Assembly: GCA_017528425.1 (NCBI GenBank)
Contig: JAFXOV010000063.1
Span: 1-64,000, forward strand
DNA from: Elusimicrobiota bacterium
Lineage (GTDB): Bacteria; Elusimicrobiota; Endomicrobiia; Endomicrobiales; Endomicrobiaceae
Direction: 5' to 3'
Length of the DNA: 64,000 nucleotides
Under the pieces are notes generated by a model. That model ran no database searches. It had not been told where the DNA came from and saw only the letters and a list, made by a program, of their open reading frames with translations. The translations under genes and the position numbers were made by a program. Below, piece after piece: positions 10,201-17,769 of this stretch; positions within the stretch are counted from its first letter, which is position 1, and every line of letters starts with the position of its first letter.

Positions 10201-13200
10201 ATTGATGCGACATTACAAAACAGATCTCTTTCCAAAGAAGAAAGAACATTATTAAAGAATTATAGAAACAATATTATAAATTTCAAAAAGAAATATTGGA
10301 AGCTCAGCATTTTGGAGTCGGATGACAAACAAGTAAAAGAAAAGAGAAAATTTAAAGCAACAATTTACGGAAAAACATATTTTACCACTACAACAAGTTA
10401 TGCAAAGGCTTTTAATGATATTATTGCCAAAATTGCAGGAAGCAGAAGTTCAAATATAAGGTTAGAAATATATAAACTGCACGAAAGCTTAGGATACAAC
10501 AGTTATCGTGATAATCTCGACAGAGAAATGGCAAGATTATCTTTTAAAACAAAAAAAGAAAGAAAAGAATATGAACAAAAAAGGTTGGAAGAATTTTATA
10601 AACGTTACATAGCCGAAGTATTACCGGAAAACACTAAAAGAACGGTTCTTTCCAAGCCGACAAGAAAACTTTTGTCAAACAGACGAAAATCTTCGGAAGA
10701 AGAACTTTTTAGAGTGGAAATACCGGGAATAAATGATAGTGCGGAATTGGAAACTCTTCAATATGTATATGCAAGATCTCCAAAGCAAGCTGTAAGAGCA
10801 ATCATATCTTTAATCTGCGATGCAACGGAAAAAGGAATTTTGACGGGTGGAATGTATGAAGGCCTCACTTTTTCCAATAAAAATATTCATGCAATAGAGC
10901 AAGCTATTGCAGAAAAAAATCCCGATTTATCAAAATTGATAAAAACCGACAACCCGATTAATAAAGCACCGTCATTAAATGAAAAAGTTACCCCGAAACA
11001 AACAAGTCATCAAATGACAATAGGGGAAAAAGAATACCGTGTGGTTATTCCGGAATTAAATGACACTCCCGAGTTGGAACGTTATCAATATGTTTTTGCT
11101 ATGGATGAAGCCGATGCAATAGAAAAAGCTGTTGATGCAATAATAGCTGCCAGACAAAGAAAAGAATTAACAGGCGGATATTATAATTATGTTGTAATAA
11201 GTAACAGAAAAAATACCGACGGAATAAGAAACAGAGATATCATTATAGAAGCAATAAACAGAGCCGGAACAGCAACGGTTGAAGAAATAACGGAACAACA
11301 AGAAGAATATAAAGGTCTTACATCCACCGATGCATACCAAGAAATAGCAGATTATGTAGGAACAGATTTGAAAACGATAAGAGAATTGTTTGCTACGGAT
11401 AAAGGAAAACCCGAATCAGAACAGAGAGGAGAAAAATTTGCAAGAGAAATAAAGTTAGGAAACGGTCAAGCTTTCAGATTTGATTTTTCAAAAACAAATC
11501 TGGATGAAGAATTGTTAAAACGTTTCGCTAAATTATTGGAAGAAGTAAAATTCAAAGAAAGAAGAAATGCAATGCTTTCCGGTGAAACTTACAACCTCAC
11601 GGAACAAAGATCTGTGCTGCACAGTGCTTTAAGAAATATCACTACAGATAAAAACGGCAAATTAAAAGCAAAAGCACCGATATATGTTAAAGGTAAAGAC
11701 GTGATGCCGGGCGTTGTAAAAGTTTTAAATGATATGAAAGGTTTTTCGGATAAACTTATTAACAAACAATGGTTGGGAGTAACAGGAGAAGAAATAACCG
11801 ATGTTGTAAGTATAGGTATCGGAGGTTCCGATTTAGGACCGAGAATGGCAACAGAAGCTTTATCAACATTTAAAAAAGGTCCTAATGTTCACTTCGTTTC
11901 AAATGTTGATCCGAATGATATCGACTCTGTTTTGAACGGTTTAGGATTAGATCCTAAAAAAACTTTGTTTATTATAGAATCAAAAACATTTACTACGGAA
12001 GAAACTCTTGCCAATGCTAATGCAGCAAAAAAATGGGTAACCGATCGTTTAGGTTCTGATCGTAAAGTTATAGAAAAACATTTTGTTGCTGTATCCACAA
12101 ACAAGAAAGAAGTTTCTGCTTTCGGTATAGATCCTAATAATATGTTCGAATTTTGGGATTGGGTTGGCGGAAGATTTTCAGTTTGGTCTGCGGTAGGTCT
12201 TCCTTTAATGTGCTCTGTAGGCTTTGAAAATTTCACAGAGTTTTTATCCGGAGCAAATGATATAGATGAAAACTTTAAAAATGATGATATAACACAAAAT
12301 ATACCTGCCTTAATGGCAATACTTAATGTATTGGAAAGAAACTTTTTAGACAGAAATGCTTATGCCATATTACCGTATAACAGATATTTAAAAGCATTCA
12401 CTTCTCATATTCAACAAGTTTATATGGAAAGTTTGGGGAAATCGGTTGATATTTACGGAAACAGAATAACCGATTATTCCACAGGCTCGGAAATTTACGG
12501 AACAGCAGGAACAGATGCTCAACATTCTTATTTACAGGAACATCATCAGGGAACAGATATTATTCCGGTAGATTTTATAGGATTTGCACAAACAAGTGAC
12601 AATATAACAGATGAAACATTGCAAGAGTCTCACACGAGATTACTTGCCAACATGTTAGCTCAGGCAAGTGCTATGGCATTCGGAAGAACCTATGAAGAGA
12701 CTGTAGCAAAATTAATGGAAGAAGGTTTGGATGAACAGACTGCAAGAGAAGATGCAAAAGCTAAAATTTTTGACGGTAACAGACCTTCTACAATTATGAT
12801 GTTCGACAAACTTACACCAAGAACTTTGGGTGCTTCGATAGCATTATATGAAGATATGGTTGCAACATTGGGAATTATCTGGAATGTAAATGCCTTTGAC
12901 CAAATGGGAGTTCAACTCGGAAAAGTAAATGCAAAAGAAACTTTTAAAGGGTTAAAAGGGGAAGGAATTGAAACCGACAGTTCAACAAAAGGAAATATGG
13001 CTTTCGTAGCCGCAGCAAAAGCCGGAAAAACCGCTTCCGTTATGTCCGGTGCGGAAGTACCCGCTACGGCAGCAGCAAACATTGCTTCTTCAACGGAAAA
13101 AGACAAAGCTCCGACACAAGAAGTACAATCAAACTTACAAAGCTTAATTTCACAATTGACCGACTCACAAAACGATACGGAATTAAAAGATGCAATAGTA

Positions 13201-16200
13201 AAAATGTTAAATGCAGGTTTTAATGAAAAGTATATAGAAAAATTGCTTTCTCAGTATCTCGATTTAAGAAACGGAAATATTCCGCAAGACATATATTCAA
13301 AAACGGAACAGATAAAATTCGGAACTGCCGGTGTAAGAGGTATAATGGGTGAAGAAGTTGATTTCTTGGATATGGTAATAATAACACAAGCTATATCAAA
13401 TGTTATATCTTCCATTGCAGACAAACAAAATATCAATCCGAAAGATATAAAGATTCTTGTCGGCGGTGATTCAAGATTTTTATCTAAACAGTTTGCCGAA
13501 ATAGTTTCAAAAATACTTGCGGCAAACGGTATAAACGTTGTAATAAGCAGCGACGATATACCAAGCCCTACAATTTCTTATTATACCCGTGCAGACGGTT
13601 TTACTTTGTCGATAAACATCACCGCAAGTCATAATCCGAAAGAGCATAACGGTTACAAAATAACATTGGGCGACGGAGGACAAGCCGGAACGGATGTCAC
13701 AACAATGATTGAAAACGAAATAAAAAGTATTCAATCTCAACTTGCCGTCAATGCGGATCCGGGAATAAAAATAGTAAAAGCTTCCGAAAAAATAAATTCC
13801 GTAGATGTTAAAGAAACTTTTATAAAAGCATTCATAACAATGATAACAGGTATCTTCGGAATAAATAACAACACAGCGCTTAACGGTTTCAGACAAAAAG
13901 CCGCTAAATGGACAGTTGTTGTTGATCCCAAAAACGGAGCAACAAAAAAATATTATTACGAAATATTAAAATTCTTCGGTTTTAATATAGTTATGATAAA
14001 CGATACGGTTGATCCTACGTTCGGAGGACAAAAGCCGGAACCTTCTTTTGAAAACACAAAACAATTAAGAGAAAAAGTAAAATCGATAACGGAAGATAAT
14101 CTTTTGGGTATATCCACCGATGTCGACGGAGACAGATTTGCCGTAGTAGACAAAGACGGAAACTTTGTAACCGCAAACGAAATAGGAACAATTCTATTGA
14201 ATTTCAGATTACAAACTTTATTCGATAATCTAATTTCGGAAATTACGTCAGCACAAGGCAACAAAGAAAGACAAAATGAAATATTAAAGAAGTTCTTGGG
14301 AAGAAAATTGATAGTTCCGAGAAACTGTGCAACTACACATGTTCTTGACGATTTAGCAGCTAAATTAGTATCGGAATACTCCGATAAATTAAAGGGATTC
14401 GATTTGGATCCTCAATTGTTGAAACAATTTGAAAGTTGTGTTGATGTAAAGGAAGTGAATGTAGGTTTTAAATATTTTGCTCAGGCAAAACATGATGCCG
14501 AAGATAACGGAGATTTATTCTTATTAGGTGTAGAATCTTCCGGAGGAATATCAATAGCGGAATGGATTTATGACAAGTGCGGATTCCTGGCAAACTTAAT
14601 GTTGTTATTCGTCCTCGTTGAAAAAGGAAAACAACCTGAAGACATTTTATCCGAAGTATATTCGGATATTTCTTATGAACCTCAAGGTATAGAAACAACT
14701 ATTAAATTCAGAGAAATTGTTGCAGAAGACAGTGAATTTGATACACCGGGAAAAATAAGTGCGGAAGCAAAAAAGAGACAGGAAAAATTAATGTCAACCA
14801 TAACACAATTAAAAGGACAAGAAAAGTTTTCCGGCATTAAACATCTGTTTGCACATATAGATAAAGATTTGGTAATAAAAGAAATCAGAGATAACGACGG
14901 TATAAAAATAATATTCGAAAACGGTGCTTGGTTATTAATAAGACCTTCCGGAACAGAACCTATTGTAAGAATTTTCGATGAAACTAAAGGAAATGAAAGT
15001 CTCTCAAAAGAACTTGTTAATTTTGTTACTAAAAACGGAGGTCAAGATCTTATTGATGCTGTAGAAAAAGCTCTTGGTGCAAAAACAACACCATTTAAAG
15101 CAAACTTAGCATTATTTGAAACAGTTATTGAAAACTCCGTTAAAGCTTTGCAAAGATTAACTTATTCTGTTTTGTTCAGGGATAACCTGGAATATACAAT
15201 TGTTGCGGATGCAACCGATCTTGCAAGAATAACAAAAGCTCAAGAGCTTTCCAAACAAGGAATAAAAGTTAATTTAGTATTAATCGGAGAAACTAATTTG
15301 GTTCAAGAATCAGATTCAAGAATTTCAACTGCAGACGGAGATTTAGCATTTTGTTTAACATCCAAACCAAATGAAAATTTAACTGTTTACGGATACGATG
15401 ATAATTCTTACGGACAAACTGTAAACATAAGTAATATTACAAAACAAGATGCATTAATCGCACTGTTACAAAACATAAATGATCATTCAAACAAAACAGT
15501 AAAAATATTGGATTTACCGGAGAACATGAGTAAAGATGATATAGCAGCAAAGGATGTTTCGGAATTTGCAAGAGACAAGTTCTCTGTCGTAGGTGTAGGG
15601 AAAACCGCATTAAAATTGTTTGCCGATGCATTAGGAAACAAACTAAACCAAAAAGCAAGTGACGATATGTTGCTAAAGCCATCGCTTGTTGCAACAAATT
15701 TATCTGCCGAACAAATTGACACTTTCGGACAAAATGATATTAATAGGATTGTAGAACAAGGTGTAGCAACAATAATAATATCTGCCGATGATAAATTACT
15801 GCAAGAGAAATCACAATCTTTAAAAACTTTATTACAGATGGCTCATAACAGCGGATTAAAAGTAATGTTTAATTACAGTTTTGATCTCAAACAAATGTCA
15901 ACAAATGAATTTGAAAATTGGATATCTTCATTTGACGAAAAATTTCAACAATTTAAAGAAAACGGAGGTATAGACGGACTACAAGTAGATTTATCACAAA
16001 GCGGAACATTAGCAAATAATGCAACAATTTTAGATCTTTTATCCGAACTTTCTACAAGTGTAGATAAACAAAATTTAGATTCTTTCTTGGCAATAAAAAT
16101 GCCTTCTGATATTTATCCTACGGAATTTTTAAATCTTTGTAACAGTAAGGGCATAAAATTAGTTACAGATTATGATTCTCCGTTGGTGTCAGTTGGAATA

Positions 16201-17070
16201 TCAAATTTAAAAGCCGGAAACTTGATAATAAATATATCTGCCGATAAAAACGGTTTTATATCGGTAGAAAAAATGTCAAAACTTTTTGAAAGTAAAAATA
16301 ATGCTACTGCACTTTCCATGATATCGTTGGATTTGCCAATATTGGAAGCAATAGACACTTCGGAAGGTTTTTCGTTTAATGGTTTATCTATAACGAACTT
16401 TATAAACTCGATTTTTGAAACAACTCCGGAAGGACAAAAAATAAAAGGTATCAATATTGGAAGAAACTTTGTTAAAGAGAGAGAATCCGTTATAAACGAA
16501 GGTGTTATGAGAAGTTTATATAAAATGTATACAGATGATAATTTTAATATTCCTGAAATAAACGGAATGCTTGAAACAACCTTCAAAGAAAATATTTCCA
16601 AATACGAATTGAAAGGTTTTATTGAAGGATTACTGCAAGCAACAGAGTTAAAAATGATAAATGCTGATAATCTTTCTTTCGACAACAAAGAATATACAAA
16701 TCTCTTAATGCAAGCTCTTATGGAATACAGAATAGCAAGCAAAGAAGAAACTTTTAAAGAACTTTCTATTTCCGATGACATAGAACAAATTTTAAACATT
16801 GATAATTTCAGAGCCGAATTCAAACAGGAAATAGAAAGAGTTCACACTATACTGAATACTTCCGGTACTGTTGAAGACAGACAAGATACTGTTATCAATA
16901 TTTTAAATTCTTTAAAAGATAATCCTAAACTTAATTCTCAAGAAAGAGCTATGGTTCTCGAAGGATTGTTGTCATTATTACTCGGATATGCAACACCTAA
17001 TATTGACACGGATAAATTGATGAACGAAGAAAGTCTTGAAAATATCAAGGCAATACTTAGAGCAGCTTAA
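7201..17070 (+). CDS. Giant multidomain protein 1: Tiki/ChaN-like N-domain, coiled coil/TM, PGI, phosphomannomutase
   Basis: 3289 residues in one intact frame, with a GGGGG RBS. In order: Sec signal peptide cleaved near AYA-AMP (residue ~40). A domain at about 60-520 opens with IQDLH (Asp86, His88) and closes with TGGFH (His491). Hydrophobic segments lie at about 695-724 (weak), 822-841 and 857-878, with a Gln/Glu-rich coiled coil at about 735-800. Two related ~75-residue modules sit at about 1174-1249 and 1279-1357. A PGI domain (about 1414-1930) keeps Glu1743, His1775 and Lys1908. A phosphohexomutase domain (about 1980-2600) has Ser2143 in ASHNP, DVDGDR at 2307-2312, ESSGG at 2445 and RPSGTEP at 2581. 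An unrecognised ~650-residue C-terminal region follows, possibly Rossmann/TIM-like. All key catalytic residues are kept, so both enzyme domains may be active. If all three hydrophobic segments cross the membrane, the enzyme half is cytoplasmic; if only the last two do, it is periplasmic. It shares its N-domain with the proteins at 31298 and 35380. Confidence 0.9.
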   Translation: MKNFKSIKQKLKSFSFKKTTAIITTLCFLVSIVFSQTAYAAMPVPNNLPATPNLNTISQTLIPFNLGRITDAFYSNDGDIVINIQDLHSHEQTQRNINSILSILDKNFGLKDIYLEGATGTVNTEWLSNIQDKSTKQKVLNNLLASGRLTGGEYFAVQTNKNNILKGLEDKSLYSQNFKILGEMYNKEAEINNYALILKNLFDKKSKQYISDENKKINKIIESYKQEKIKTDKYIEALLKTARKTDINLSKYGTIIKFAQIISKQKSFDVNKLNGEIAELLTELKEQLSFQEYKALTEKATKKEFEVDFYFDLLRKANDLNLLTGKKYKNTNAFFEYLLLNQNINTINLANEEKLFVRELRDKLAQTQAEKDIYFLQQSLESLSQYLTNKMTAKDYEQFSQNLTKFKLLWEKYIDIDNLTSLTEYFDLAGTFYKNNVERNRVFIKNVFGKKVNKAVDGLRIKKASISHKDKVLDAIANGRKIHVVITGGFHTYGFNKLLEDENINYIVITPNITEETAKAETLYKNIFNEEYDIASTTFANMPVSQIIALLNKGEIKDIKPVGNSVEIEYVSGEKVSLSDLSQEEIKEETLTPEQADTAAETVLGLQEILKSLRESSRSGADFDIFTKLNDLEASADQITDIELRNKFIEQISKIRTDYSDMFDVAEGKMMLPSTKRFLNTLFWFIRNEGVKNRIMSVGAAVLENTFLFPIILFSPTTFTLLHFKKNSRNNIKKVLNELDELYGIKNLLSELDTLSKQGQEQTQTYKEQLQNLNRQVGRINRSIENINIEELNREIQRRENFLDKIGYTPILNGTLNMKKKGLAAMIFAGVMLIIGFAGTIETSTTFAEAFSTIGSNIQFVFYTLAGAFGLGYYGAHINHNLKIDSKVSKARQALKSSLYDLVELFPNDVTYANYGDLEESELYIIFSDLLEAFDYGFFERDYIKTTDNSAEPLTFLEILKGIPSRGEGIDSDEYNYNIETIIDFFENMSDEQKNAIIENIDATLQNRSLSKEERTLLKNYRNNIINFKKKYWKLSILESDDKQVKEKRKFKATIYGKTYFTTTTSYAKAFNDIIAKIAGSRSSNIRLEIYKLHESLGYNSYRDNLDREMARLSFKTKKERKEYEQKRLEEFYKRYIAEVLPENTKRTVLSKPTRKLLSNRRKSSEEELFRVEIPGINDSAELETLQYVYARSPKQAVRAIISLICDATEKGILTGGMYEGLTFSNKNIHAIEQAIAEKNPDLSKLIKTDNPINKAPSLNEKVTPKQTSHQMTIGEKEYRVVIPELNDTPELERYQYVFAMDEADAIEKAVDAIIAARQRKELTGGYYNYVVISNRKNTDGIRNRDIIIEAINRAGTATVEEITEQQEEYKGLTSTDAYQEIADYVGTDLKTIRELFATDKGKPESEQRGEKFAREIKLGNGQAFRFDFSKTNLDEELLKRFAKLLEEVKFKERRNAMLSGETYNLTEQRSVLHSALRNITTDKNGKLKAKAPIYVKGKDVMPGVVKVLNDMKGFSDKLINKQWLGVTGEEITDVVSIGIGGSDLGPRMATEALSTFKKGPNVHFVSNVDPNDIDSVLNGLGLDPKKTLFIIESKTFTTEETLANANAAKKWVTDRLGSDRKVIEKHFVAVSTNKKEVSAFGIDPNNMFEFWDWVGGRFSVWSAVGLPLMCSVGFENFTEFLSGANDIDENFKNDDITQNIPALMAILNVLERNFLDRNAYAILPYNRYLKAFTSHIQQVYMESLGKSVDIYGNRITDYSTGSEIYGTAGTDAQHSYLQEHHQGTDIIPVDFIGFAQTSDNITDETLQESHTRLLANMLAQASAMAFGRTYEETVAKLMEEGLDEQTAREDAKAKIFDGNRPSTIMMFDKLTPRTLGASIALYEDMVATLGIIWNVNAFDQMGVQLGKVNAKETFKGLKGEGIETDSSTKGNMAFVAAAKAGKTASVMSGAEVPATAAANIASSTEKDKAPTQEVQSNLQSLISQLTDSQNDTELKDAIVKMLNAGFNEKYIEKLLSQYLDLRNGNIPQDIYSKTEQIKFGTAGVRGIMGEEVDFLDMVIITQAISNVISSIADKQNINPKDIKILVGGDSRFLSKQFAEIVSKILAANGINVVISSDDIPSPTISYYTRADGFTLSINITASHNPKEHNGYKITLGDGGQAGTDVTTMIENEIKSIQSQLAVNADPGIKIVKASEKINSVDVKETFIKAFITMITGIFGINNNTALNGFRQKAAKWTVVVDPKNGATKKYYYEILKFFGFNIVMINDTVDPTFGGQKPEPSFENTKQLREKVKSITEDNLLGISTDVDGDRFAVVDKDGNFVTANEIGTILLNFRLQTLFDNLISEITSAQGNKERQNEILKKFLGRKLIVPRNCATTHVLDDLAAKLVSEYSDKLKGFDLDPQLLKQFESCVDVKEVNVGFKYFAQAKHDAEDNGDLFLLGVESSGGISIAEWIYDKCGFLANLMLLFVLVEKGKQPEDILSEVYSDISYEPQGIETTIKFREIVAEDSEFDTPGKISAEAKKRQEKLMSTITQLKGQEKFSGIKHLFAHIDKDLVIKEIRDNDGIKIIFENGAWLLIRPSGTEPIVRIFDETKGNESLSKELVNFVTKNGGQDLIDAVEKALGAKTTPFKANLALFETVIENSVKALQRLTYSVLFRDNLEYTIVADATDLARITKAQELSKQGIKVNLVLIGETNLVQESDSRISTADGDLAFCLTSKPNENLTVYGYDDNSYGQTVNISNITKQDALIALLQNINDHSNKTVKILDLPENMSKDDIAAKDVSEFARDKFSVVGVGKTALKLFADALGNKLNQKASDDMLLKPSLVATNLSAEQIDTFGQNDINRIVEQGVATIIISADDKLLQEKSQSLKTLLQMAHNSGLKVMFNYSFDLKQMSTNEFENWISSFDEKFQQFKENGGIDGLQVDLSQSGTLANNATILDLLSELSTSVDKQNLDSFLAIKMPSDIYPTEFLNLCNSKGIKLVTDYDSPLVSVGISNLKAGNLIINISADKNGFISVEKMSKLFESKNNATALSMISLDLPILEAIDTSEGFSFNGLSITNFINSIFETTPEGQKIKGINIGRNFVKERESVINEGVMRSLYKMYTDDNFNIPEINGMLETTFKENISKYELKGFIEGLLQATELKMINADNLSFDNKEYTNLLMQALMEYRIASKEETFKELSISDDIEQILNIDNFRAEFKQEIERVHTILNTSGTVEDRQDTVINILNSLKDNPKLNSQERAMVLEGLLSLLLGYATPNIDTDKLMNEESLENIKAILRAA

Positions 17071-17088
17071 ACAAAATTTTTACAAAAG

Positions 17089-17125
17089 AAAATGCACTCC
17101 TTACAAAGGGGTGCATTTTTTATTT
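17089..17125 (+). terminator. Rho-independent terminator after giant protein 1
   Basis: A 12-bp stem (17089-17100 with 17108-17119, one G-U wobble) with a 7-nt loop, followed by a T-rich tail. It begins 18 nt after the stop of the giant gene. Confidence 0.88.
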
Positions 17126-17157
17126 ATGGGATATATCTGCCCGTACCAAAACAAAAA

Positions 17158-17207
17158 GATTTTGTCAAGGAATTTTCTCTTGACAAAATCAATATGTATG
17201 TTATATC
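17158..17207 (+). promoter_or_regulatory. Promoter with overlapping inverted repeat upstream of nrdR
   Basis: Perfect 12-bp inverted arms at 17158-17169 and 17179-17190 with a 9-nt spacer. The right arm contains a consensus -35, TTGACA (17180-17185). A -10-like TATATC follows at 17202-17207 after 16 bp. The inverted repeat covering the -35 is positioned like a repressor operator. The transcript would have a ~60-nt leader ending in an AGAGG RBS. Confidence 0.6.
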
Positions 17208-17275
17208 ATTACAACAAAATACAACATATTGTGCAATTTCAACTTATATTTTTACTACAAAAAGAGGTTTAAACT

Positions 17276-17752
17276 ATGAAATGTCCTTTTTGCGGTAGCT
17301 TTGACGGCCAAGTATTGGATTCAAGGCCAATAGAACACACTTCGGCTATTAGAAGAAGAAGACAATGTAACCAATGTAAGAAAAGATACACAACGTACGA
17401 AAAACCGGAAGATATAACTCTTATGGTAATTAAGTCCGACAGCAGAAGAGAACCTTTCGACAGGAAAAAACTTTGGGCTGCAATATCGAGAGCTTGTGTA
17501 AAAAGACCTGTTTCCACGGAAACTATAGAAAAAATAGTTTCAGAAGTGGAAGGGGAAATAAGTGATTATATCATGGAAGTTCCTTCATCGGTAATAGGTC
17601 AAAAAACTTTACAAAAATTATTGGACATTGACACCGTTGCATATATAAGGTTTGCATCGGTATATAACAAATTCGCCGATATCGGTGATTTTATGACGGA
17701 ATTAAAAAAATTGAAGAAAGACCACGATAAAAATAAATCAAAGAATAAATAG
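17276..17752 (+). CDS. nrdR: Transcriptional repressor NrdR
   Basis: ATP/dATP-sensing repressor of ribonucleotide reductase genes. The N-terminal zinc ribbon has CPFC at residues 3-6 and CNQC ~30 residues later, followed by an ATP-cone domain (RREPFDRKKLW onward). The C-terminal ~15 residues are Lys/Asp-rich. Length (158 aa) is typical. The AGAGG RBS fits the ATG at 17276. It lies 17 bp upstream of nrdJ, so repressor and reductase form one operon and autoregulation is likely. A weak NrdR-box-like sequence, ACAACATATTGTGC, lies at about 17221-17234; I do not rely on it. Confidence 0.95.
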   Translation: MKCPFCGSFDGQVLDSRPIEHTSAIRRRRQCNQCKKRYTTYEKPEDITLMVIKSDSRREPFDRKKLWAAISRACVKRPVSTETIEKIVSEVEGEISDYIMEVPSSVIGQKTLQKLLDIDTVAYIRFASVYNKFADIGDFMTELKKLKKDHDKNKSKNK

Positions 17753-17769
17753 AATCCATTGGGGGAAAA

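Noticed and set aside
16170-16823. 217-residue minus-strand ORF inside giant protein 1
   Set aside because: It mirrors the codon pattern of a conserved plus-strand reading frame, has no RBS and no recognisable motif; a shadow ORF.
17221-17234. NrdR box before nrdR
   Set aside because: Only partial dyad symmetry (4 of 6 half-site positions) and no properly spaced second box; too weak to list as a site.
17208-17275. Cobalamin riboswitch controlling nrdJ
   Set aside because: The leader is too short and lacks the conserved B12-box; only the inverted repeat and RBS are present.
17036-17298. Two short plus-strand ORFs between giant protein 1 and nrdR
   Set aside because: They run through the terminator hairpin and the nrdR promoter repeat, with no RBS or recognisable product.
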